Of a DNA stretch of 64,000 bases, positions 20,828-29,914 are shown piece by piece. The translations under genes and the position numbers were made by a program. Under the pieces are notes generated by a model. It was not told the DNA's origin. It worked only from the letters and a program-made list of their open reading frames with translations, and did not search any database. Numbering within the stretch: position 1 is the stretch's first letter; every line of letters begins with the position of its first letter. The DNA is from CAMREV01 sp051656125 (GTDB taxonomy: Bacteria; Bacillota_I; Bacilli_A; Mycoplasmatales; Mycoplasmoidaceae), in NCBI GenBank assembly GCA_051656125.1, contig JBOGBH010000012.1, forward strand, positions 124,001-188,000, given 5' to 3'.

Positions 20828-23014
20828 TTAACTTAATAACTTTTTAATACTCTTATGATCTCGTGAAATAAACTTGATTCCATGAGGAGATTGAAAAGTT
20901 ATTTTTAATGTGTCTCCTTCAATTCCAACAACTATTCCAGAACCAAACATTGTGTGAATAACTGCATCTCCTAACTCAAAGCTTTGCTTATTTTCATGAT
21001 AATTTTCAGATAAATCTTTTTCTTGTGAAGCTTTAATATTAATAGAAAAACCTTTATGATCTTTTTCGTATTGAAGCGCAGAATCAATAACGGTTTCAAA
21101 TTTTTTATTAGATCTTATTTCTTCAATAAATCTTGAAGGAAGTAAATTAGATGCTGAAGCTATATGAAAGCTTTTTCCATCATAAGATGAAATAAATAAA
21201 TTTTTTTTAGCTCTGGTCATTGCAACATATGCAATTCTTCTCTCCTCTGAAATATCTCCCTTTTCTATTGCTTTCGAAGAAGGAAACAAGCCATCACAAA
21301 ATGCCATTAAAAAAACATTTTTAAATTCTAAACCTTTTGCATTATGGATAGTCATAAGCGAAACATAATCTCTTTTGTCTTCAAATCCCTTTTCTTCGTT
21401 TGACATATACAAAGTTATTTCTTGCAAATAATCTTTTAGTTTAGCTTTTGGATTTCTATACTGGTATAAAGCAATTGATGATTTAAGTTCTTTTATATTC
21501 TCAATTCTGTATTCCTCATCTACATCTTTTAAATAATCTAAATAATTAGTGTCTTTCAAAATTTTATCAACTAAATCATTTATTGAAATAAATTTAAATT
21601 CTTTTAAAGATAAAATTAGTTCATAAAATTCATAACAACTTTTTTTAGCTGCATCTTTTAAATCATTTATTTCATGAACCCTCTTAAATCCTTCTCATGT
21701 TGAGATATTATTTTGATTTGCAAATTGTAAAATTTTTGAATAAATAGCTTCACTTATTTTTCTTTTTGGAGTATTATGAATTCTATTTAAGGAAACATCA
21801 TCATCAAAACATATTAACTTCAAAAATGAAATTAAATCTTTTATTTCTTTTCTTTGAAAGAATTTAAGACCACCAAATATAACATATGGTATATCTTTAT
21901 AAATTAAAGATTGTTCAATATTTCTTGACAAATAATTGCTTCTATATAGAACAGCAATATCTTTATATTTATATCCTTCTTCATTTCTTAAATAATTTAT
22001 TTTATTTGCTATTCAATTTGATTCTCTATCAGAACTTGAAGCGTGGTAATAAATTATATTTGAACCTCTATTATTATCTGTGTATAAAGCTTTTTCAATT
22101 CTAAATTTATTATTTTTAATTAATTGATTTGAAACATCTAAAATATTCTGCGATGAACGATAATTTTTTTCTAAAAGAATTTTTTTATTGTTAGGATACA
22201 TTTCTTGAAAATCTTCAAAAATATTTGAATATGCACCTCTTCATGAATAAATCATTTGATCTGGATCTCCAACTATAAAAACATTTTGTTTGTCTCTAAT
22301 TAGGTGGTTTAATAATTCAAATTGATCTTCATTTGTATCTTGAAACTCATCCACCAAAATATAATTAAATCTATTTTGTCATTTCAATTTTACTTCTTCA
22401 CTAATTGAAAATATTTTGTTAACACAAACAATTAAGTCGTCAAAATCTAGTAAATTCTTAATTAATAAATAATTAGAATAGTCCTTATAACAAATTCTTA
22501 TAATTTCTATTTTTTCTGAATTTAATTCGAGTTTTTGCAATGCAAGGGTTATTTCCTCATCATCTTCTATATCAACTTTTTTTGATTTTAAATAACTTAC
22601 AAAATAAAGCACTTTTTTTTGAATTATAACATCTTTAGAAAAAGCTTTAATTTTATATATCTCTTTTATTATTGATAATTGGTCTTCTTCATCTAGTATC
22701 ACAAAATTATTTGATCGATTTAATATTTGAATGTCTTCTCTTAAAATTTTCAAACAAATACTATGAAATGTTCCAATTCAATTAAATGGTAAGTCTGGTA
22801 TTGAATTTAAAATTCTTTCCCTTATTTCATTTGCTGCCTTATTTGTAAAAGTAAAAGCAAGAATAGAATTATGATAAAAACCTAGTTTATTAACTAAATA
22901 AATTATTCTTTGAGTTAAAACAAATGTTTTTCCAGAACCAGCACCAGCTATTATCATTAATGGTTCATTACCTGATTCAATTGCTTCTTTTTGTTTTTCG
23001 TTTATTTTTACCAT
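20828..23014 (-). CDS. pcrA: UvrD/PcrA-family ATP-dependent DNA helicase
   Basis: A 728-residue superfamily 1A helicase with all core motifs in order: Q motif (INEKQKEAI), I (AGAGSGKT), Ia (FTNKAA), II (DEFQDTN), III (GDPDQMIYSWRGA), IV (KNYRSSQNI), V (MTIHNAKGLEF) and VI (YVAMTRAKKNL). The C-terminus contains the PcrA-type DAVIHTMFGSGIVVGIEGD Tudor-like segment that binds RNA polymerase. It acts in repair, plasmid replication and removal of RecA or stalled polymerase. Its start overlaps the upstream RDD gene by 47 bases. Confidence 0.95.
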
Positions 23015-23780
23015 TATCTTTTTCTTTCTCTAAATCATATATTTCATCAAAAACTGAATCTAAAATTTCACCAGGTAATCCATAATTAATTATATTCTTT
23101 TTATCTTTATTAAAATTAGCAGATTTTGGCTCAATTTCTTTAAGATAAAGAGTCACAGTTGAACTAAAAATATCAATGATATTTCTTTTTCCAGAGTTAA
23201 TTCAAAAATTAATAAAAATTATAACAATAACTAAAAAATTTATTGAGTATAATGATGTAAATATTATTGCAAATGAATTTGTGCCTTCAGCATTATCAAT
23301 TCCTATATTTGCCATAAAAAGTGACTTGATAAAAATTAAACCCTCAGCATCACCTAATGACAGCAAGACAATTCCTAATGAAAAATTAATTATACAAAAT
23401 ATGTTTCAAACAAAAAATTCTCTCTTATATAAATTAACAAAGAAATAAAAAAAATTCTTGTGCTTATCATTTTTAAATTTTATTTTTTCAATAAAAAAAT
23501 AATCATCAGCATTAGCATCAAAAATTCTCATCTTCAATGCAAAAATAAATAAAGTTCTTCCCTTGTTTAAAGAAGGTATTAATACAAAATAAATAAAAAA
23601 AGTTAGTCAAATAAAAATCATATATGAAAAAAATAAGTGTGATTTAAAATTTGTTTCAACTGGATTGAAAGAAAAGAATACAAAATAAAAAATTATAATA
23701 ATTCCAAAAACTAAAATGAAATCTAATAATCTAGCAAAAAATCTTCTAGAAGATGAAGCTAAAGGGTAAACTTTTTTCAT
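22968..23780 (-). CDS. RDD-family membrane protein
   Basis: A 270-residue protein with a SSSRRFFARLLDFILVF N-terminus (the R-x-x-A-x-x-x-D pattern that names the family), about four to five helices, NKGRTLFIFALKMRIFD in the middle and NSGKRNIIDIFSST late in the last membrane region. RDD proteins are thought to be transporters or membrane assembly factors; no substrate can be named. The C-terminal basic tail (residues after GKNKRK) overlaps the pcrA start. It lies 6 bases after the glycosyltransferase gene, so both are probably co-transcribed with pcrA. Confidence 0.75.
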
Positions 23781-23786
23781 GATTTT

Positions 23787-24701
23787 TTATAAAAACTCTA
23801 AAACGTTTTTGCAATATTTTATATTCACTTTAAAGTTTAATATGTAGTTTGGTATTTCTTTATTTTTGTTTTTGATTAGATATTTATTTTCTTTATATTC
23901 TGGATATAATTTTTCAATAACTCTATATGCGTTTGTAATAGAGTTTATTATTATATTTTTGTCAGAATAATTTTTAAATACTTTATATATAAATTCATAT
24001 AAAATTGATACAGTGATTATCATTCTATAGTATTCTTTTTTATCTTTATCAAATTCAGACTCATTTATTATTTTAAAAAGAATTTCAGAGCAAGTAAGGA
24101 TGTCATATAGGTTGTAATTAACTTTATCAGAGTAAACAAAATCACAAGTACTTTTTTCAATGTAGCCAATTTTTTTTGCATTTTCATTTACATAAAATAA
24201 ATACAATTGATTGAAGTTTTTATAATTTGTAAACCAAATATCATTTTTCATTAAAAATTTTCTATTAAATATTTTTCTCTTAATATTCATAACATCTGTA
24301 TTTCTATTTTTAATATATTCTTCATTTGAGAATTTTTTTTGATCTCCATCATTTAAAACAATAAAATCATACGTTTCTTTTGAAGTTTTTTCATTTAACT
24401 TTTCCATAAAATCTTGTTTAAACATATTTTTTGAACCTGCAAAGTAAATATAATCACCTTTAGCAAGTTTCAACCCAATATTATATGCATATGAGTGCCC
24501 TAAATTTTGATCTAAAAAAACAAATGAAACTCTTTCTTTTGGAAAATTTAACAATGGTAAAATTTTCTCAACAGATTTATTGCTTAAATTTAAAACAAAA
24601 ATTATTTCAAAATTTTTATCTTTTATATTTTGAATTGATTCCAGAGACTTATCTAAATTATTAGAAAAATTACAAATATTGTATACAATAGATAATTTCA
24701 T
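23787..24701 (-). CDS. Glycosyltransferase family 2-like protein lacking the DxD motif
   Basis: A 304-residue protein with the GT-A nucleotide-sugar domain: MKLSIVYNICN first strand, FEIIFVLN second strand, and DQNLGHSYAYNIGLKLAKGDYIYF, which is the typical N-x-G-x-x-x-A-x-N-x-G-x-x-x-A-x-G-x-Y block. Where GT2 enzymes have DSDD or DxD the sequence reads AGSKN, so the metal-binding acid pair is missing. The protein may be a non-catalytic paralogue or use a different substrate geometry. AAGGAG lies about 5 bases before the ATG. It is divergent from miaB. Confidence 0.7.
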   Translation of the reverse strand: MKLSIVYNICNFSNNLDKSLESIQNIKDKNFEIIFVLNLSNKSVEKILPLLNFPKERVSFVFLDQNLGHSYAYNIGLKLAKGDYIYFAGSKNMFKQDFMEKLNEKTSKETYDFIVLNDGDQKKFSNEEYIKNRNTDVMNIKRKIFNRKFLMKNDIWFTNYKNFNQLYLFYVNENAKKIGYIEKSTCDFVYSDKVNYNLYDILTCSEILFKIINESEFDKDKKEYYRMIITVSILYEFIYKVFKNYSDKNIIINSITNAYRVIEKLYPEYKENKYLIKNKNKEIPNYILNFKVNIKYCKNVLEFL

Positions 24702-24774
24702 AACAGCTCCTTAAAAATAGTCTATCTAAATTATAATTAATTTTATTAAATAATTTAATTTAAAAAAAAGCATT

Positions 24775-24780
24775 TATAAT
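24775..24780 (+). promoter_or_regulatory. -10 box of miaB; leaderless transcript likely
   Basis: TATAAT ends 6 bases before the miaB ATG at 24787. A transcript would start at or next to the A of the start codon, and no Shine-Dalgarno sequence is present. Confidence 0.55.
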
Positions 24781-24786
24781 GATTAA

Positions 24787-26232
24787 ATGAAAAAAAGAAA
24801 AATTGATATATCAAAATATTTTATGCCAGATTTAAATAAGGCTAGAAAAAGAATACAAGAGTCACAAGTTATCACTGATGCTTTTTACATTCCAGAAAAT
24901 ATCATAAACATAGGATTAGGAAAAACTTTTCATGTTAGAACATATGGATGCCAATCAAATTTAAGAGATTCTGAAAATATTATGGGAATTTTAAAAGCTT
25001 TAGGCTATGAATATAATGAAGATATTTACACTTCTGATTTTGTAATACTTAATACTTGTGCAATAAGAGAAAATGCAGAAAATAAGGTTTTTGGTGAAAT
25101 TGGTTTTTTAAAACAATTTAAGGCAAAGAATAATAATTTTATTTTAGGTATTGCTGGATGCATGGCTCAAGAAGAAAATATTGTTAACACTATTTTGCAA
25201 AAATATAATCATGTTGATTTTATAATGGGTACTCATAACATTCATCGGCTTCCACAAATAATAGAACAAGTTATTTTTGAAAAAGATACTGTTGTGGATG
25301 TTTGGTCTAAAGAAGGTGATGTCATAGAAAATCTTCCTTCTAATAGAGTTAGTAATGTTAAAGCATGTGTTAATGTAATGTTTGGATGTGATAAATTTTG
25401 TACATATTGCATTGTTCCATTTACACGTGGAAAAATTAGAAGTAGAAAAAGCGAAGATATACTTAATGAAGTTAAAGATTTAATAAAAGATAACTTCAAA
25501 GAAGTAACTTTAATTGGTCAAAATGTTAATGCTTATGGAATTGATTTTAAGGGTGGAAGTTATAGCTTTGCAAATTTATTAGAAGATGTAGCAAAAACTA
25601 ATATTCCAAGAATAAGATTTACTACAAGTAATCCTTGAAATTTTACAGATGAAATAATTAAAATAATGAGCAAGTATAAAAACATTATGCCACATGTTCA
25701 TTTGCCCATTCAATCTGGAGATGATGAAATTTTAAAAAAAATGAATAGACATATGTACATTAAAGATTATTTAAAAATAATTTATAAAATAAGAGAATTA
25801 ATTCCTAACTGTACTATTTCAACAGATTTAATAGTTGGGTTTCCAAATGAAACAAAAGAACAATTCCAAAAAACATTGGATCTTTATAATGAAGTTAAAT
25901 TTGATCACGCATATACTTATATCTATAGTAAACGTGATGGAACTGTTGCTGCTAAAATGGAAGACAATGTTTCTATTGAAGAAAAAAGAGAAAGATTACA
26001 AGAATTAAATTTATTAGTAGAAAAATATTCAAAAGAAAAAAATTTATCCTTTGTTGGTAAGACTGTTAAGGTTTTAGTTGAAGGAAAATCAAAATCTAAT
26101 AAAGATATTCTTTTTGGTTATTCTGAAGAAATGAAAGTTGTTAATTTTAAAGGCGAAGCAAATGATGGCGATATTGTTGATGTTAAAATTTTAAGTTCAT
26201 CTAAATTTTCTTTAAACGGTGAAAAAATATAA
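24787..26232 (+). CDS. miaB: MiaB, tRNA-2-methylthio-N6-isopentenyladenosine synthase
   Basis: A 481-residue radical SAM methylthiotransferase that converts i6A37 to ms2i6A37 in tRNAs reading UNN codons. The auxiliary-cluster cysteines are C55 (YGCQSN), C91 (NTCAIRENA) and C125 (AGCMAQ); the radical SAM CxxxCxxC is C201, C205, C208. The TRAM domain lies at the C-terminus. It needs two [4Fe-4S] clusters, so it is a likely client of the SUF operon in this window. Its stop abuts the convergent rsgA stop. Confidence 0.95.
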
Positions 26233-27102
26233 TTATTTTTTAATAGAAATATTATTTAAAAAAAATAAATAATCATTATATCTTTCTTTTGAAATAATAT
26301 TTTTTTCTACCATAGACTTTATTGCACAATTGGTTTCTTCTTTATGTAAACAATTATTGAATTTACAATTAATTGATGCTTCTCTGAAATCTTTATAACC
26401 ATTTGCTAGTATTAATTTATCCATATTTAAATTAACAGTTGAAAAACCTGGAGTATCAACTAAATAACCGTTTTCATATGGTAATAAATTTGTAGCAGTT
26501 GTTGTATGCTTACCACTGTTTAATGCTTTTGAAATTTCATTTGTTCTAATATTAAATTTTTTATCTATCATATTTAAAAGTGTTGATTTTCCAACTCCAG
26601 ATTGCCCTGTAAAACAAATGATATTTGTTTTTTTTGTATTTAAAAAATCAAGAAAATCATTAAATTCATTTGATGAAAAGCAAATATAATTATCATTTTT
26701 AAAATGATTAACTAATTTATTTGCTTCTTCAATTTCGGTATCTTTTAATAAATCAAATTTTGTAAAATATAAAACAATATTATCAATAAATTGCGATTCA
26801 AAGAATAGTATATATTTGTTTATCATTCTAATACTTGATTTAGGCTCTGTAATAGAATTAACAATTACTAAATAATCTATGTTTGCAATTTTTGGTCTAT
26901 TTAAAAAGTTTTTTCTGTTAATAATTTTTGTAATAATTTTTGTAGATTCGCTATTGCTATATTCTACATAATCACCAGGATAAATAATTGTTTTTTTATT
27001 TAGCAAAGATCCTTTTAATTCTGCTAAAAATATATTAGAATTGTCTAAATCCTTCAATGTTGAAATTCCACTTATTGATTTTAAAACAATTGCTTTATTC
27101 AT
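26233..27102 (-). CDS. rsgA: RsgA, ribosome small-subunit-dependent GTPase
   Basis: A 289-residue circularly permuted GTPase that proofreads late 30S assembly. An N-terminal OB domain is followed by G4 (FTKFD), G1 (GQSGVGKST), G2 region (SGKHTTTA) and G3 (DTPGF), then the zinc site CKFNNCLHKEETNC. It is slightly short for the family. The ATG overlaps the kinase stop by one base (TAATG), so the two are translationally coupled, as in the Bacillus prpC-prkC-rsgA cluster. Confidence 0.93.
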   Translation of the reverse strand: MNKAIVLKSISGISTLKDLDNSNIFLAELKGSLLNKKTIIYPGDYVEYSNSESTKIITKIINRKNFLNRPKIANIDYLVIVNSITEPKSSIRMINKYILFFESQFIDNIVLYFTKFDLLKDTEIEEANKLVNHFKNDNYICFSSNEFNDFLDFLNTKKTNIICFTGQSGVGKSTLLNMIDKKFNIRTNEISKALNSGKHTTTATNLLPYENGYLVDTPGFSTVNLNMDKLILANGYKDFREASINCKFNNCLHKEETNCAIKSMVEKNIISKERYNDYLFFLNNISIKK

Positions 27103-28247
27103 TAAAAAATTCCTGAAAAAAATAATGAAATTATAATTAATAGCACAATTACAAATACAGTTGCTAATAAATATAGTTTTGAAATAATTTTATTATTTTT
27201 ATAAAATTTTGTGCCTTCTTTATAAACATTAAATTTAGGAGCAAATTGAAGTTTTCTAGCTGTTGGTTTCTTTAAAAGAGTGGGTTCTGGTTCATGATTT
27301 TTAATTCTTAATTTATAATTTTTAAGATCGTCTAATATTTCATCTATACTTGAGTATCTATAGTGATAATCTTGTTCCTTTGAAGAAACTAATCTTAAAA
27401 TTATATTTTCAATATCATTTGGAAAATCTTCAAAAATGCTTTTCATTGGAACAATGTCATAAATACATGGAAATTTAATTGATTCAATACTATTTTCATC
27501 TTCATAGTAATATAATTTTTTACCAGTAATCATTTCATAAAAAATAACACCCAAAGAATGAAAATCAAATTGCTTAGTTATTAATGAAGCAAGGTTATTT
27601 TCTGACTGTTTTCTATAATTTAGAACATCAGGAGTTATGTAGGGAATTGTTCCATAAAAAGATTCCTCATTAGTCATAGCTTCCATATTATTCATTTGAT
27701 CTTTATTTCTTTTAAAAACAGATGAAATACCAAAATCAATAATTTTTATTTTTGATAAGTCTTTTGAAATTAAAATATTATCTGGCTTTAAATCTCTATG
27801 AATTATGATATTACTATTTTTGTGTAATTCATTTACACCTATTAATATTTGCTCAAATATATAAATAGATTCATTTAACGGAATTGTTCCGCTGTTTGTA
27901 ATGTATTTAGAAAGAGATGGGCCATCTACATATTCCATAATTATCAAAATAGTGTTTTCATCTAATTTTGTAAATTCATATAATTCAACTATATTTTTCT
28001 TACCAATAAGTCTTCCAGTCGTAGTTCCTTCATCAAGGATTTTTTCTCATTGATCATCTGCTGTATCTTTAGTTTTTTCAATTATCTTTACGGCTGAATA
28101 TTTATATTTATTTGAAAAATAATTTCTCTCTGTAAAACTAATATCTTCTGCTAAATATATTGAAGAATCCATCCCACCTTGAGTTATCAAATGTAGAATT
28201 TTATACTTACCTAAAAGAATTTGTCCCTTATAACTTTTACCTTTCAT
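27102..28247 (-). CDS. PrkC-like Ser/Thr protein kinase, no PASTA domains
   Basis: A 381-residue Hanks-type kinase. Catalytic Lys is K54 (SAVKII), the catalytic loop IHRDLKPDN has D152, and DFG has D171; GTIPYITPD replaces the APE region. The glycine loop is degenerate (TQGGMDSSIYLA: first and third Gly replaced). A single C-terminal helix (about residues 355-378) anchors it, with only a few residues after it, so the extracellular PASTA repeats of PrkC are missing. Start set at ATG 28247, with GGAG four bases upstream; an upstream in-frame ATG (28274) lacks a site. No PP2C phosphatase gene is adjacent. Confidence 0.85.
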
Positions 28248-28331
28248 TTTTCTCCATACCATGTAAAAATTCAAATTGAACCTATATTTATTATATAATT
28301 TATTTTATTTAAGAATGATTAAAGTATTAGT

Positions 28332-28577
28332 ATGAAGCAAAAAATTATTATTGATGTTAGAAGTGAAATAGAATTCCAAGAACATCATATTGAAGGAGCA
28401 ATTAATATACCATTGGATGTATTATTGAAAAAAGAGACGAAATCATTGGAAAATAAAAATGTTTATTTATATTGCTTTTCAGGGAATAGATCTAAAATTG
28501 CATTTGATTATTTAATGAAAAATAAAATAGAATGCGTTGATTTAGGTTCAATAGACAATGCAAAAAAGATAATATAG
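28332..28577 (+). CDS. Single-domain rhodanese-like protein
   Basis: An 81-residue protein with the rhodanese fold: IDVRSEIEF and HHIEGAINIPL near the N-terminus and the active-site loop CFSGNRS with the persulfide-forming Cys. Rhodaneses move sulfane sulfur between carriers such as thiosulfate or cysteine-derived persulfides. It is short (typical single-domain forms are about 100 residues). It is divergent from the kinase operon and upstream of rpmG-pepP. Confidence 0.85.
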   Translation: MKQKIIIDVRSEIEFQEHHIEGAINIPLDVLLKKETKSLENKNVYLYCFSGNRSKIAFDYLMKNKIECVDLGSIDNAKKII

Positions 28578-28661
28578 CTTATAATATTTAAAAATTCAAT
28601 TATTAGTGGTAAAATATTAATGATTTTAACTAAAAAAATACAATGTTATTAACGAGGAATT

Positions 28662-28823
28662 ATGGCTATAAAAAAACATGTGAGACTTGAATGTAAAGAG
28701 TGTCGTGAAATTAATTATCTAACACAAAAAAATCAAAAAACTCATCCAGAAAAGATGACTTTAAAAAAGTTTTGTAACAGATGCAGAAAAGTTAATGATC
28801 ACACTGAAACAAAAAAGAAATAA
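28662..28823 (+). CDS. rpmG: 50S ribosomal protein L33
   Basis: A 53-residue protein with two Cys pairs (CKEC and CNRC) that make a zinc ribbon, and the KKFCNRCRK block. It is the zinc-binding C+ type of L33. GAGG lies upstream of ATG 28662. It is followed after two bases by pepP. Confidence 0.9.
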   Translation: MAIKKHVRLECKECREINYLTQKNQKTHPEKMTLKKFCNRCRKVNDHTETKKK

Positions 28824-28825
28824 GT

Positions 28826-29884
28826 ATGAAAAGAAAAATAGAATTAATTAGAAACTATTTAAAAAAAGATAAAATTAATTCATGTATTTTAACTTCAAAA
28901 CAAGGAAGATATTGATTATCAAACTTTCATTCATCATTTGGTTTTATTGTAATTACTAAAAAAGAAGTGACTTACTTCTTAGATGGTAGATATTATCAAA
29001 ATGGATTGAAAGAAATAGATAAAACAAAAATAAATGTTAAGCTTTATGAAAATAAGGAAACTCTATCAGACTATTTTTACAAAAATTCAATAACTTCGGC
29101 TTTTCTAGAAGAAGAATACACTAATTTAACAGAATTGTCATTTTTCCAAGATATGTTAGATGATATAAAACCAATTAAAGGTAAAGAATTAAGAATTATC
29201 AAAAATAAAAATGAAATAGATAATTTAAGACATGCTGCAAAGAAAATTTGTGAAGTGATGGAATGAATTAAAAAAGAAATAAAAGAAGGTATGACTGAAA
29301 AAGAAGTTGCTAATTTAATTTCTTGCAGAATAATTCAAACGGGCGGAGAATGCAATTCATTTAATCCAATTGTTGCTTCAGGTCCAAATGGTGCTTTTCC
29401 TCATCACTCACCAACTGATAGATTAATTAGGAATGGAGATTTCATTACGATCGATATTGGTTGTAAATATATGGGATATTGTTCTGATTTAACAAGAACT
29501 TTTGCTCTTGGCAAACCAAAGTCTGACGAACTAATAAAAGCTTATGATGTGGTTCTTAAATCAAACAAAACAGGAATTAAAAAAGCTAAGGCTGGAATAA
29601 CAGGTCAAAAACTTGATAAATACTGTAGAGATATTATTTCAGGAACGGAATTTAAAGATTACTTTGTTCATTCTACTGGTCATGGTGTTGGAATTGATGT
29701 TCATGAACTTCCAATAGTATCTCAAAATTATAAGGAAGTATTACCAACAAATTCAATTGTTACAATTGAACCAGGCATATACATACCAAATGTTGGTGGG
29801 ATAAGAATTGAAGATATGATCTTAATTACTGAAGATGGTTGTGAAGTACTAACAGAAAGTATCACTAAAAAGAGAGAATGATAA
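28826..29884 (+). CDS. pepP: Xaa-Pro aminopeptidase (M24 family)
   Basis: A 352-residue M24B metallopeptidase that removes N-terminal residues preceding proline. The creatinase-like N-domain spans about residues 1-125. Metal ligands are visible in the C-domain: DIG, SDLTR, GHGVG, EPG and RIED (two Asp, His, two Glu). A final TGA is Trp, and TAA at 29882-29884 is the stop. It starts two bases after rpmG, implying one mRNA. Confidence 0.93.
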
Positions 29885-29914
29885 AAAAATACACATATTA
29901 ATGTGTATTTTTTT
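29883..29914. terminator. Bidirectional terminator between pepP and the repeat-protein gene
   Basis: A 14-base-pair stem (core TACACAT/ATGTGTA) with a 4-base loop, an A run on the left and a T run on the right. It overlaps both convergent stop codons. Confidence 0.85.

Noticed and set aside
20828..23014. Many frames seem broken by internal TGA stops (pcrA, rnr, dnaK, ptsG and others), suggesting pseudogenes.
   Set aside because: TGA falls at conserved Trp positions and a tRNA-Trp with anticodon UCA is encoded at 9516-9591, so code 4 applies and the genes are intact.
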